Source of the DNA: Cycloclasticus sp.
Lineage (GTDB): Bacteria > Pseudomonadota > Gammaproteobacteria > Methylococcales > Cycloclasticaceae
Direction of reading: 5' to 3'
DNA length: 42,388 nucleotides
NCBI GenBank assembly: GCA_002733135.1
Contig: NVUJ01000020.1
Location: 1 to 42,388, forward strand
This document shows, piece by piece, positions 1 to 8,285 of this stretch. The position numbers were made by a program, and so were the translations under genes. The notes beneath the pieces are model-generated. The model was not told where the DNA came from. It saw only the letters and a list, made by a program, of their open reading frames with translations, and made no database searches. Within the stretch, counting starts at the first letter, position 1. Each line of letters begins with the position of its first letter.

Positions 1-234
1 TAAGACAACGGCTGACATAAGGAAAACCCAGTTTTTATGTTCACTTAACCAAATAAGCTGAGGAAAACTGCTGGTAAGAAAAGCAACACTGGCGCCCATG
101 CCTAAGCCGACTAATAAAAGCGGCAATACACAACAAATAAAGGTGGTACTGCTGGCAAATAGCGTTAACCAACTGCTGGTTGAGCTGTTTTTGGAAGATA
201 CATGCGCATCAATATTGTTAGATTTGCTATCCAT
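1..234 (-). CDS. MerT/MerC-like small membrane protein (partial, 3' end outside window)
   Basis: This is a reading frame on the minus strand that begins at an ATG at 234-232 and stays open for 78 codons to the window edge. A polar N-terminus of about 33 residues is followed by a hydrophobic helix with a vicinal Cys-Cys pair (FICCVLPLLLVGLGMG) and a second hydrophobic stretch after WLSEHKNW. A Cys pair in the first membrane helix is typical of MerT/MerC-type metal-uptake proteins, but the sequence is too short to assign a family firmly. A MerR-type promoter lies directly upstream, which supports a metal-related role. The predicted transcription start falls about one base before the ATG, so the mRNA may be leaderless or the true start may lie a little further in. 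The function is inferred. Confidence 0.55.
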   Translation of the reverse strand, partial: MDSKSNNIDAHVSSKNSSTSSWLTLFASSTTFICCVLPLLLVGLGMGASVAFLTSSFPQLIWLSEHKNWVFLMSAVVL

Positions 235-241
235 AGTAGAT

Positions 242-272
242 AGTCTAATACTTAGAGCCAACTCCAAGTCAA
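242..272 (-). promoter_or_regulatory. MerR-family-type promoter/operator for the Cys-Cys membrane protein
   Basis: On the minus strand a -35 box TTGACT (272-267) and a -10 box TAGACT (247-242) are separated by 19 bp. An almost perfect dyad, CTTGGAG-TTGG-CTCTAAG (268-251), sits between them. A stretched 19-bp spacer holding a dyad is the hallmark of promoters activated by MerR/ZntR/CueR-type metal sensors. No merR gene is visible in the window. Confidence 0.6.
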
Positions 273-356
273 AAGATTTTTTCGATCAAAAAAACTATAC
301 CAACAATAACGCTCAAACATAGGGTGCAAATAGCTAGGATTTTTAGGGCTAAATGC

Positions 357-755
357 TTAGTTTGCTGAGGCATGCTTTTCTATAAAGTCTTTCATTGTTT
401 GGCCAATACCAGATCCTAATTGAACATCGCTAACGATATCATTTTCTATAAATACCGCAGTGGGTGTTGCGCGAATATGAAATTGTTGTGCCAACGCTAA
501 GTCAGTAGAAATATCCACGGCGCTAACTTGCTTATATTGTTTGGAGTGTTCTTCAATGACAGGCGTTATTGTTTTACAGGCGCTGCAGCGTGGGCTATAA
601 AAGTAATAAATCTGCCAGTTAGAGTTGCCTTCTTGGTGGTTGTTTTGTAGTGGGTTGGGTTCGCCAATTAGCTTAAATCTAGATAAATAAATTCTTGCGA
701 AGTAAAGGGTAATAAGAACGCCAATACCTAGGGCGAAAACTAAAGAATAATTCAT
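357..755 (-). CDS. Membrane-anchored thioredoxin-fold protein
   Basis: The protein has 132 residues. An N-terminal hydrophobic helix (about residues 3-22) should anchor it so that the thioredoxin domain faces the periplasm. The domain has the redox motif CSAC (C57, C60) in YSPRCSACK and the cis-proline loop RATPTA (P98). It starts 12 bp after the E2 gene and is probably co-transcribed with it, although a redox anchor has no known need in the dehydrogenase complex. It could be a general thiol oxidoreductase or a cytochrome-maturation-like protein. The fold is clear, the partner is not. No strong Shine-Dalgarno sequence is seen. Confidence 0.75.
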   Translation of the reverse strand: MNYSLVFALGIGVLITLYFARIYLSRFKLIGEPNPLQNNHQEGNSNWQIYYFYSPRCSACKTITPVIEEHSKQYKQVSAVDISTDLALAQQFHIRATPTAVFIENDIVSDVQLGSGIGQTMKDFIEKHASAN

Positions 756-767
756 GGGGTTTTAGGG

Positions 768-1868
768 TTAAGTTTCTTGTTGGAGGTCTATTATAAGCGC
801 TTTTAAGAAGCGTGTGGCTTCACCACCAGTAACAACTCTGTGATCGACGGTAATAGATAGCGGTAATATATTTCTGATGACGATTTCGCCATCAATAACA
901 ACGGGCTGCTGGCGAGCTTTACCCGCGCCGATAATGGCTACCGTTGGAGGTAAGACGACAGGGATGGCATATTGGCCAGCGATACTGCCATAGTTGGATA
1001 AAGTGATGGTGTACCCACGTAACTCATCCGCTGAAAAACGTCGGTGTTCGATCTTGTCTTTTAAATCGCTCAACTTGGTTTTAATACCGTTCAAATCTTG
1101 TTTTTCAATATCTCGCAGTACGGCAACAAATAGTCCTTGCGGTGCATCTATTGCTAAGCCAAGGTGAATGGACTTTAAAACGCGCCGACCGAGGGCGTGA
1201 GAGTCGAACCAAGCGTTAAGAGCGGGTTCTGCAGCACAGGCAACAATGAGTGCTCGAACTAAGCGCGGTGTGATGTCTGCGGTGTTTTCAATTAGGCTGA
1301 TGTCGGCGTCGTCAACGACGGTGGCCGGCACTACTTCTGCGTGAGACTGGGTCATGTTACGGGCCATGGCGCGTCGAACACCTCTAAGTGCTTCCATGGG
1401 GCCAACGTCGGCAAGAATTTTTGCTACACGTCGAATATCATCGGATTGAATGAGACCATCGTGCCCACTGGGGGTCACCATTGATAGGTCAACGTTCATT
1501 CTGTGAGCGAGAGCCCTAACGGCAGGGGTGGCTTTGGCGTTAAACGTGGCGCTTTTTTGGTTGGCTGAAGCGTCTTGAATAAGGCTGTCATTGGTTTCAA
1601 CTTCACCCACCACGGTTGTTGAGTCTTGTTGAGCCTCGCCTTCAAACTCTACCAATGGGTCACCCGTTTTAATCACGTCATTAACCGCACCATACAGATG
1701 TGTTACGGTGCCAGACACGGGGGAGGGGATGTCGATAATCGCCTTGGCTGTTTCAACCGAGACTAATGGGTCGTTCATAGCGACTTTATCGCCAACTTTT
1801 ACGTGCCATTCGACGATGTCAGCGTCTGGTAAGCCTTCTCCTAAATCCGGTAAATGAAATATGTTCAT
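768..1868 (-). CDS. pdhC: Dihydrolipoamide acyltransferase, E2 of an alpha-keto acid dehydrogenase
   Basis: E2 transfers the acyl group from lipoate to CoA. The 366 residues show one lipoyl domain (1-76, lipoyl lysine K42 in VETAKA), a peripheral subunit-binding domain (about 113-150) and the catalytic acyltransferase domain (about 160-366) with H343 in DHRVVTGGEA. The classical motif DHRxxDG has T347 in place of aspartate, a variant I believe occurs in some E2 relatives. It overlaps the E1 beta gene by 4 bp, so translation is probably coupled. The substrate (pyruvate, acetoin or branched-chain keto acids) cannot be decided from sequence alone. The two-gene E1 suggests the branched-chain/Gram-positive PDH type and not the single-chain AceE type. 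Confidence 0.9.
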   Translation of the reverse strand: MNIFHLPDLGEGLPDADIVEWHVKVGDKVAMNDPLVSVETAKAIIDIPSPVSGTVTHLYGAVNDVIKTGDPLVEFEGEAQQDSTTVVGEVETNDSLIQDASANQKSATFNAKATPAVRALAHRMNVDLSMVTPSGHDGLIQSDDIRRVAKILADVGPMEALRGVRRAMARNMTQSHAEVVPATVVDDADISLIENTADITPRLVRALIVACAAEPALNAWFDSHALGRRVLKSIHLGLAIDAPQGLFVAVLRDIEKQDLNGIKTKLSDLKDKIEHRRFSADELRGYTITLSNYGSIAGQYAIPVVLPPTVAIIGAGKARQQPVVIDGEIVIRNILPLSITVDHRVVTGGEATRFLKALIIDLQQET

Positions 1869-2845
1869 CGATACTCCATGCTTTTGGTGGCTGCGTTAAT
1901 AATACGCTCAGTGCTGGGCATATAAAAATGTTCATTCTGGAACATGGGCATAACGGTGTCGTAACCGCTAACCCGCTGTATGGGTGCGAGGAGTGAGGTG
2001 ATGTTTTTTTCAGCTAATAGAGCGGCGATTTCTGCGCCCACACCACAGGTTTTTGCGGCTTCGTGGACGATGATACAACGGCCAGTTTTATTTACTGAAT
2101 CGATAATCGTATCGATATCTAATGGTTTTATTGTCGCGACATCGATAACCTCTGCGTCGATACCTTTAGCAGCTAACTGCTCGGCGGCTTGCAGTGTTTC
2201 TTTTACCATGGCACCCCAAGTGACGAGAGTTAAATCAATACCCTCACGTAAGGTAAAACACGTGTCTAATGGCAACGCTTCGCCGTTGTCTTCAATGGCT
2301 TGTTTGCCATCTCGATAAATGCGTTTGGGTTCAAGAAAGATAACGGGGTCTGGGTCTTGTATGGCGGCAATTAACAACCCATATGCACGGGCGGGTGAGG
2401 AGGGAATGACTACGCGCAAACCGGGTATATGAGCAAAGATAGCTTCGGTGCTTTCAGAATGGTGTTCTGGCGCGTGAATGCCGCCGCCAAAGGGTGCACG
2501 TATCACCATCGGGCAGCTTAAACGACCTCGGGTTCGGTTACGCAATCGTGCGGCATGGCCTAAAATTTGATCAATGGCGGGATAAATAAAGCCCATAAAT
2601 TGAATTTCTGGGATGGGTATTAAGCCTTGGCTAGCCATACCAATAGACATGCCGATGATGGTGGATTCTGCCAGTGGTGTATCAATAACACGCTGTTCAC
2701 CAAACTTTTGTTGCAAACCTTCAGTAGCGCGAAATACACCTCCGTTGACGCCGACATCTTCTCCAAGAATAATCGTATTGGGGTTTTCTCGGAGTTGAAA
2801 GGCGAGTGCGTGGTTTATCGCTTCTATCATGGTCCATTCATTCAT
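1865..2845 (-). CDS. pdhB: Alpha-keto acid dehydrogenase E1, beta subunit
   Basis: This is the 326-residue beta half of the thiamine-diphosphate-dependent E1 (alpha2-beta2). It contains the conserved glutamate E60 in DTPLAES that contacts the cofactor, the segment GGGIHAPEHHSES with its conserved histidines, and a C-terminal transketolase domain (about 200-320). Its length is normal for the family. It overlaps pdhA by 8 bp and pdhC by 4 bp, indicating a tightly coupled operon whose products form one complex. Confidence 0.92.
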   Translation of the reverse strand: MNEWTMIEAINHALAFQLRENPNTIILGEDVGVNGGVFRATEGLQQKFGEQRVIDTPLAESTIIGMSIGMASQGLIPIPEIQFMGFIYPAIDQILGHAARLRNRTRGRLSCPMVIRAPFGGGIHAPEHHSESTEAIFAHIPGLRVVIPSSPARAYGLLIAAIQDPDPVIFLEPKRIYRDGKQAIEDNGEALPLDTCFTLREGIDLTLVTWGAMVKETLQAAEQLAAKGIDAEVIDVATIKPLDIDTIIDSVNKTGRCIIVHEAAKTCGVGAEIAALLAEKNITSLLAPIQRVSGYDTVMPMFQNEHFYMPSTERIINAATKSMEYR

Positions 2846-3917
2846 GGCGTTTTAACCCATCAAGAAATGCCTGTTTTTGTTCTACAAGGCTGTTCGGTAA
2901 CTGTTCATACATATAGTCAAAAAACTCACCGGGCTGTTGAGCAGGAAGGTTTTTATAAACCTCAACGGACGTGTCGACCTGTTGTTGGCATTGTTGATAT
3001 AGAGCTCGGTCTTCTTTGTCCGTCCAGCTGTGTTGTTCCGTTAAAAAATGTTTGAAACGAATAAGGGGCTCTTTTTGTTTGGCATCGTCTAGCGCTTTTT
3101 GACTCATATATCGAGTGGCATCATCGGCGGTTGTGTGATCAGAAAGTCGATACGTTACGGCTTCGATAAGGAGGGGTTTGCCAGTTTGACGTATCTGTTC
3201 AAGCGCATCGCTTACGCTTATATACATGGCGAGCAGGTCGTTTCCATCCACTTGAACGGCTGAGATGCCAGCCGCCAGCGCTTTATGTGCAAGGGTTGGT
3301 GATGCGGTTTGGCGTTCTAGCGGAACGGATATCGCCCATTGGTTGTTGTTGATGACAAATAGGGTAGGCAGAGACATGGCACCAGCCATGTTTAAGGCTT
3401 CATAAAAATCACCTTTAGAGGTGGCACCATCGCCACAGGTGACCACAGCAACATTGGGTTTAGATTGGTATTTAAGCGCAAAGGCGATACCAACTGCGTG
3501 GCACAACTGGGTTGCGATGGGTACGCATAAGGGAAAATCGTTTGCTTGTTGTGAAAAGTTGCTGCCACGTTCGTCACCACCCCAGTATTGCAATACCTCC
3601 TCAAGCAAAACACCGCGTTGAAATTGAGCGGCTATATCTCGGTAATAAGGAATAAACACGTCATCAGCTAACATGGCATGGCCGATGGCTACTCCAATCG
3701 CCTCTTGGCCCCTGCACGAAGCATAGGTACCTATGATGCCAGTTCTTTGAAGGTTAATGGCCGTTTCGTCAAAAAGCCGCGTCAGCACCATAGTTTGATA
3801 AAGACTGATTAAAAATTTCCGCTTATTTAACGAATCAGGCAACGCTTTAAGTAGCGTTCCATTGTTGTCTAAGTAGTTAGAACGTCCAATTGTTAAACTG
3901 TTTTTATTCACGCCCAA
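2838..3917 (-). CDS. pdhA: Alpha-keto acid dehydrogenase E1, alpha subunit
   Basis: This is the 359-residue alpha half of E1, the first gene of the operon. The thiamine-diphosphate/Mg motif runs from G162-D163-G164 to N191-N192, and the active-site loop with SDHTTADDATRY lies near residue 268. The HTTADD loop resembles the branched-chain 2-oxo acid dehydrogenase/Bacillus PDH group. Together with PdhB and PdhC it would make acyl-CoA, CO2 and, with an E3 not present here, NADH. The start is separated by about 200 bp from the divergent ABC gene, an AT-rich stretch that should hold both promoters. Confidence 0.92.
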   Translation of the reverse strand: MGVNKNSLTIGRSNYLDNNGTLLKALPDSLNKRKFLISLYQTMVLTRLFDETAINLQRTGIIGTYASCRGQEAIGVAIGHAMLADDVFIPYYRDIAAQFQRGVLLEEVLQYWGGDERGSNFSQQANDFPLCVPIATQLCHAVGIAFALKYQSKPNVAVVTCGDGATSKGDFYEALNMAGAMSLPTLFVINNNQWAISVPLERQTASPTLAHKALAAGISAVQVDGNDLLAMYISVSDALEQIRQTGKPLLIEAVTYRLSDHTTADDATRYMSQKALDDAKQKEPLIRFKHFLTEQHSWTDKEDRALYQQCQQQVDTSVEVYKNLPAQQPGEFFDYMYEQLPNSLVEQKQAFLDGLKRHE

Positions 3918-4045
3918 GTCCTTTAGATTGGATTATGCATTATTTTAGGCAATACGTGTTGGTTAAAGTTCATAAGTTTATAGTTAATTAATAAGATTAA
4001 CTATAAAATATAACCAATTGATTATTAATGATTTAATTAAATAAA

Positions 4046-4074
4046 TTTAAGTTTGTAATAGGTAAGGTTATAAT
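4046..4074 (+). promoter_or_regulatory. Candidate sigma-70 promoter for the ABC exporter genes
   Basis: A perfect TATAAT (4069-4074) lies 17 bp after TTTAAG (4046-4051), in an AT-rich intergenic region about 40 bp before the NodI-like gene. The -35 match is weak (three of six). Confidence 0.45.
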
Positions 4075-4113
4075 GCTTGCCAAATTAAACAAGTTCTAGA
4101 TGTTTTTCTTAAA

Positions 4114-5046
4114 ATGAATGCTGTAGATCCCCAACTTCCTATCGTTAAGTCAATCGACCTTTGCAAAACCTATGCTGGTATAGCAGTAGTCAATAAGCTT
4201 AATTTAGAGATTAAAGAAGGCAGTTTCTGCGGCATTTTAGGCCCCAATGGAGCTGGCAAAACGACGACATTACGGATGTTTATTGGGCAGTGTCCTATTG
4301 ACAGCGGTGAGCTCACAATATTTGGCAAGGCGATGCCTGAGAACGCTTCCTTGGTTCGTGAATCAGTCGGTGTTGTGCCGCAAATGGATAATTTGGATCC
4401 TGACTTTACCGTTAAAGAGAATTTGCACGTTTACGGACGTTTTTTTGGCATCCCTTCGTCGGAACTTAAAGAACGCATACATGAGTTATTAGATTTCGCA
4501 TCTTTACAGGATAAGGCTGATAGTAAGATATCTGAATTATCCGGTGGTATGAGGCGCCGATTAACCTTAGCGAGAGCGTTGATTAATAAACCCAAATTAT
4601 TGATTCTAGACGAGCCTACTACAGGGTTGGACCCTCAAGCGCGCCAGGCGATTTGGCAAAAGCTACGAGAGTTAAAAAAACAAGGCATCACTTTAATTAT
4701 CACCACACATTATATGGAAGAGGCCGAGCGCCTTTGTGATCGCGTGATTGTTATGGACCATGGTGAGGTGAAAGCCGATGCGCCACCGAAAAAACTTATT
4801 CGCAGTGAAATTGAATCACACGTGCTTGAAGTGCATGCTGCAGATGATCGGTTACTTGAGCGAGTTCAACAAGATGAATCGGTTGCTCGATCTGAAAAGT
4901 CGGGTGACATCCATTTCTTTTATGGTGAAAAGCTTAAAGTTGCATTGGAGGTGCTAGAGCAAAGCACGCATGATGATTATCTGTTTCGCCCAGCAAATCT
5001 GGAAGATGTGTTTATAAAACTAACGGGGAGAGATCTTCGTGAATAA
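4114..5046 (+). CDS. ABC exporter ATP-binding protein, NodI/DrrA type
   Basis: The 310-residue ATPase contains all canonical motifs: Walker A GPNGAGKT (43-50), Q-loop Q90, signature LSGGM (142-146), Walker B LLILDEP (162-168) and the switch histidine H199. The C-terminal roughly 80 residues match the extra domain of NodI/DrrA-type exporters. It pairs with the permease that follows with an 8-bp overlap. The substrate is unknown. In this family it is usually a hydrophobic drug, polyketide or modified oligosaccharide. No good Shine-Dalgarno precedes the ATG. Confidence 0.9.
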   Translation: MNAVDPQLPIVKSIDLCKTYAGIAVVNKLNLEIKEGSFCGILGPNGAGKTTTLRMFIGQCPIDSGELTIFGKAMPENASLVRESVGVVPQMDNLDPDFTVKENLHVYGRFFGIPSSELKERIHELLDFASLQDKADSKISELSGGMRRRLTLARALINKPKLLILDEPTTGLDPQARQAIWQKLRELKKQGITLIITTHYMEEAERLCDRVIVMDHGEVKADAPPKKLIRSEIESHVLEVHAADDRLLERVQQDESVARSEKSGDIHFFYGEKLKVALEVLEQSTHDDYLFRPANLEDVFIKLTGRDLRE

Positions 5047-5812
5047 TGCAGTACGTTTTTTAACTAGAAGCACGTCAATTTGGTCGCGTAATATACGTGT
5101 ATGGGCGAAACTAGCTGGCCCTTCGTTAATGGGTAATTTTGGCGAACCTTTACTGTATTTGTTAGTGCTGGGTTATGGTTTAGGGCAGTTTGTGGGCGAA
5201 GTTCAGGGCCTAACATATATGGCTTTTCTAGCATCGGGCGTTCTGTGTACTAGTGCGGTTAATTCAGCAAGCTTTGAGGGTATGTATTCGGCGTACACTC
5301 GAATGGATGTACAGCAGACTTGGATGGGGATGTTGTCCACCCCTGTTGGCGTGGGCGAGGTGGTTTTCGGTGAAATTTTATGGGCTGCAACAAAAAGTTT
5401 AATCAGCGTTTGTGCGATATTAATTGTGGCAACTATCTTGGGTTTGGTCGCTGATGCGTGGGCATTATTTATTTTACCGGTGGCATTTTTAACCGGCTTA
5501 TGTTTTGCCTCGTTAGCTTTATTAGTGACTTCTAGCGCTAAAAGCTATGACTTTTTCTTGTATTACACAACCTTATTTATAACGCCCATGGTGCTGTTGA
5601 GTGGTGTTTTTTTTCCGATTGATACGCTACCTATCGGTGTGCAATGGTTGGCAAAGAGCTTGCCTTTGTACCACGCAATCTCTTTGGTTAGACCGTTAAT
5701 GACTGGAGGTGAAGTGTCGTTCGTGTTGCCACATTTGTTAGTGCTTATAACTTTTGGTGCAACAGCTGGAATATTAGCGGCGTATCGAATTAAAAAACGG
5801 TTGATTAAGTAA
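5039..5812 (+). CDS. ABC-2 type permease, NodJ type
   Basis: This is a 257-residue inner-membrane permease with about six hydrophobic helices. It begins with GTG at 5039, inside the end of the ATPase gene, so translation is probably coupled. The segment SGVFFPIDTLP is typical of ABC-2 permeases. It forms the transport channel with the NodI-like ATPase. The pair is widespread in proteobacteria and its cargo cannot be read from the sequence. Confidence 0.87.
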   Translation: MNNAVRFLTRSTSIWSRNIRVWAKLAGPSLMGNFGEPLLYLLVLGYGLGQFVGEVQGLTYMAFLASGVLCTSAVNSASFEGMYSAYTRMDVQQTWMGMLSTPVGVGEVVFGEILWAATKSLISVCAILIVATILGLVADAWALFILPVAFLTGLCFASLALLVTSSAKSYDFFLYYTTLFITPMVLLSGVFFPIDTLPIGVQWLAKSLPLYHAISLVRPLMTGGEVSFVLPHLLVLITFGATAGILAAYRIKKRLIK

Positions 5813-5822
5813 CGTTAGGTTA

Positions 5823-6422
5823 ATGATGCATAAAGCTCATGTTCTGTTACTGGTGGGATTGATGCTATTTGTGTTCACGGCGTCGGCTGACGTATACAAA
5901 AAAACTGATAAATATGGCCGCGTTTTTTTTACTGATAAGCCAAGCGGCAAGGGTTATCGCATGGTGATGAGAACGCCTAAAAAGGGTACGGTAGCCTATA
6001 AGAATTTTATCCAAAATAGACGCAAACTGACTCCGTTAATCAAGCAAAAAGCTAAACAGTTCAAAGTGGACCCTGCGCTTGTTATGGCGGTTATTCATGC
6101 TGAATCCGCCTATGATCAACACGCTATTTCTAAAGCGGGTGCAGTTGGTTTAATGCAGTTGATGCCTGCCACAGCACAACGATTTGGTGTAACGAATCGT
6201 AATAACCCAGAACAAAACATAACCGGTGGAACGCAGTATTTGCGCCATTTATTGGAGTTGTTTGAATTTAATATACGCTTGACGCTAGCGGCCTATAACG
6301 CGGGTGAGTCGGCGGTGGCTAAGTACGGTAACCAAATCCCACCCTATCCTGAAACACAAAATTACGTAAAGCGTGTTATTGAGTATTACCAAAACTATTT
6401 GAGTGGAAATAAAAATTTTTAG
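5823..6422 (+). CDS. Secreted lytic transglycosylase (SLT domain)
   Basis: The protein has 199 residues: a signal peptide (about 1-22, cleavage after ASA), a short DUF4124-like N-terminal module (YKKTDKYGRVFFTDKP) and an SLT catalytic domain. The catalytic glutamate is E94 in HAESAYD, followed by GLMQLMP (109-115), AAYNAGE (156-162) and YPETQNYV (175-182). It should cleave peptidoglycan between MurNAc and GlcNAc in the periplasm, leaving 1,6-anhydro ends. It follows the ABC permease by 10 bp and precedes gloA by 15 bp, but no functional link among them is evident. Confidence 0.9.
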   Translation: MMHKAHVLLLVGLMLFVFTASADVYKKTDKYGRVFFTDKPSGKGYRMVMRTPKKGTVAYKNFIQNRRKLTPLIKQKAKQFKVDPALVMAVIHAESAYDQHAISKAGAVGLMQLMPATAQRFGVTNRNNPEQNITGGTQYLRHLLELFEFNIRLTLAAYNAGESAVAKYGNQIPPYPETQNYVKRVIEYYQNYLSGNKNF

Positions 6423-6437
6423 TTAGGGAATGAATTA

Positions 6438-6821
6438 ATGAGAATACTTCATACCATGTTAAGAGTGGCTAATCTGGAACGGTCCATTCAGTTTTACGCT
6501 GATGTGTTGGGGATGACGTTATTGAGGCGCACTGATTATCCAGACGGCCGATTTACACTGGCTTTTATGGGTTTTGGTTCTGAAAAGGATAGTGCGGTTA
6601 TTGAGTTAACGCATAATTGGGACACCGCCTCCTATGAATTGGGGAATGCTTTTGGGCATATAGCGATAGAAGTGAACGATGTTTATTATGCTTGCGAATT
6701 AATTAGGCAAAAAGGTGGCGATATCGTTCGTGAAGCAGGACCGATGAAGGGTAGTAAAAGTATTTTAGCTTTTGTAAAAGATCCTGACGGTTACATGATT
6801 GAACTGCTTGGTAAACGTTAA
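6438..6821 (+). CDS. gloA: Lactoylglutathione lyase (glyoxalase I)
   Basis: The 127-residue enzyme converts the hemithioacetal of methylglyoxal and glutathione to S-lactoylglutathione. The four metal ligands occur at the same positions as in the nickel-dependent E. coli enzyme: H5, E56, H74 and E122. Length and short loops also match the Ni-type bacterial class. Its stop overlaps the stop of the convergent maf gene by 4 bp. Confidence 0.95.
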   Translation: MRILHTMLRVANLERSIQFYADVLGMTLLRRTDYPDGRFTLAFMGFGSEKDSAVIELTHNWDTASYELGNAFGHIAIEVNDVYYACELIRQKGGDIVREAGPMKGSKSILAFVKDPDGYMIELLGKR

Positions 6822-7405
6822 AGAATTTCTACGCCCATCTCGCTTAAAATATTCGTTAGTTTTATTAAAGGTAAGCCTACCAACGCATTAGGGTCTTCGC
6901 CGTCTATTTTTGCAACCAAGGCAATGCCTAAACCCTCTGATTTAAACGCAGCGGCGCAGTTGTAGGGCTTGTCGAGGCTCGCGTAGGTTTCTATTTGTTC
7001 GAGCGACAAGTGCTTCATGTGAACATGGCACACATCTAGCTCAACAATACTTTCACCTGTTTGGGAATTAAGTACGCATATACTCGTATAAAAAGTGATG
7101 ACCTTGCCTGAAGATAAAGATAGTTGATGAACGCAATTTTCATGCGAACCTGGTTTTGTGAGTTGTTTGTCATCAAGCATGGCCACTTGGTCAGAACCAA
7201 TAATCAAATGATGAGGGAATTGACTAGATAATGTGTTGGCTTTTTCATAGGCCAGCCGTTTTGACAGTTGAAACGGTGATTCGTTAGGCTTAAATGACTC
7301 ATCAATATCAGGTGAGGCCGCATCAAAGTCTGAAACGAGTTTCTTTAGTAACTCTTTACGGAAAGGAGAGCTAGAAGCTAATACTAATTTGTGCTGATTT
7401 TTCAT
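6818..7405 (-). CDS. Maf family nucleotide pyrophosphatase (YceF type)
   Basis: This is a 195-residue Maf protein with SSSPFRKELL near the N-terminus, IDES (about 55-58), GSDQVA (about 70-75) and the late KSEGLGI segment. Maf proteins hydrolyse non-canonical or methylated nucleoside triphosphates. The YceF branch, found next to yceD-rpmF as here, prefers 7-methyl-GTP. The gene is divergent from yceD with only 25 bp between the starts, so their promoters must overlap the opposite genes. Confidence 0.88.
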   Translation of the reverse strand: MKNQHKLVLASSSPFRKELLKKLVSDFDAASPDIDESFKPNESPFQLSKRLAYEKANTLSSQFPHHLIIGSDQVAMLDDKQLTKPGSHENCVHQLSLSSGKVITFYTSICVLNSQTGESIVELDVCHVHMKHLSLEQIETYASLDKPYNCAAAFKSEGLGIALVAKIDGEDPNALVGLPLIKLTNILSEMGVEIL

Positions 7406-7430
7406 ATAATGTACCGATTGAGTTAACGGT

Positions 7431-7955
7431 ATGTTACCTAATATGAGTAAGACATTGCAGATAGAAGTGGATCCAAAATTGTGCGCGGGCCAAGAGCGCG
7501 TTATTTTGGGCGAATTACCCTATGCCGAATTGAAGCAAATTCAGCAAGATATTGACCCGTCAAGCTCGCCCATTAAGGTTGACTTGATGTTTTCTAGAGT
7601 CGGTAAATTTGTTGTTTTAACGGGTCGGATTTCAAGCAATCTCGTGTTACAATGCGCCGCTTGTCTGGAATTGACTGATTTTGCAGTAGATATTGACGTC
7701 AACTTAGCCGTTATTAACAACGAAGAGTTGGTTAGTTTGTTGCCAGATGGTTACGAGCCTTATTTGTTTGAAGGCGATCGGTTGATAATGAGTGAGTTAG
7801 TTGAAAGTGAAGTGGTATTAGTGCTTCCTAGTATTGCAAGACACGATGTTTGCCCAACACAGTTACCTAAAAGCAGTACAAGTAAAGATTTTATGCTTGA
7901 ACCGGAGGTTAAGAAAAATCCGTTTGAGGCGTTGGAAAGTTTAAAACTGAAATAA
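7431..7955 (+). CDS. yceD: YceD/DUF177 protein
   Basis: This 174-residue protein belongs to the family almost always found before rpmF. It keeps the CxxC pair (CAAC in LQCAACLEL), the LPDGYEP segment and the C-terminal KKNPFEALESLK. In plants and bacteria the family has been linked to 23S rRNA processing, but its biochemistry is not settled. An alternative in-frame ATG at 7443 would remove four residues. Confidence 0.88.
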   Translation: MLPNMSKTLQIEVDPKLCAGQERVILGELPYAELKQIQQDIDPSSSPIKVDLMFSRVGKFVVLTGRISSNLVLQCAACLELTDFAVDIDVNLAVINNEELVSLLPDGYEPYLFEGDRLIMSELVESEVVLVLPSIARHDVCPTQLPKSSTSKDFMLEPEVKKNPFEALESLKLK

Positions 7956-8043
7956 GTAGAAGTGCTTTACTTCGGTTTCAATGAAAATTAGAAAATCATG
8001 CCCTTTAGGCATTAAGAAAATATTATTCTCTGGAGAATTTGAG

Positions 8044-8220
8044 ATGGCAGTTCAAAAAAGTAAAAAATCACGTTCAAGACGCGGCATGCGCCGTTCACAC
8101 GACGCGTTAACGGCACAAACCTTATCAACTGAGCCAACAACTGGCGAAGTGCACTTACGCCACCACGTAAGCGCTGATGGTTTTTACCGTGGCGAACAAG
8201 TAGTAGCTGATAAAGACTAA
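8044..8220 (+). CDS. rpmF: Ribosomal protein L32
   Basis: This is a 58-residue basic protein beginning [20 protein letters not shown], the standard L32 start. The frame is open from 7981, but the ATG at 8044 is correct because a GGAG Shine-Dalgarno (8032-8035) lies 8 bases before it and the added residues do not resemble L32. Like other gammaproteobacterial L32 proteins it lacks the zinc cysteines. Confidence 0.96.
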   Translation: MAVQKSKKSRSRRGMRRSHDALTAQTLSTEPTTGEVHLRHHVSADGFYRGEQVVADKD

Positions 8221-8228
8221 AAATATAT

Positions 8229-8250
8229 TGGGCTTATTAAATTGAGCCCA
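8229..8250 (+). terminator. Stem-loop after rpmF (weak terminator or RNA-stability hairpin)
   Basis: A 6-bp stem TGGGCT/AGCCCA with a 10-nt loop lies 9 bp after the rpmF stop. It is followed by TTAGTTATCCTTTT and not a clean T run, so termination is probably partial. It may set the ratio between rpmF and the downstream fab genes. Confidence 0.35.
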
Positions 8251-8285
8251 TTAGTTATCCTTTTATTATTGGTAAGGCGTTAATA

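Noticed and set aside
98-322. Plus-strand frame of 74 codons at the left edge
   Set aside because: It overlaps the opposite-strand membrane protein and its promoter, and has no recognisable features.
7981-8043. Upstream extension of rpmF to the ATG at 7981
   Set aside because: L32 starts MAVQ; a Shine-Dalgarno lies before 8044 and the extension is unlike L32.
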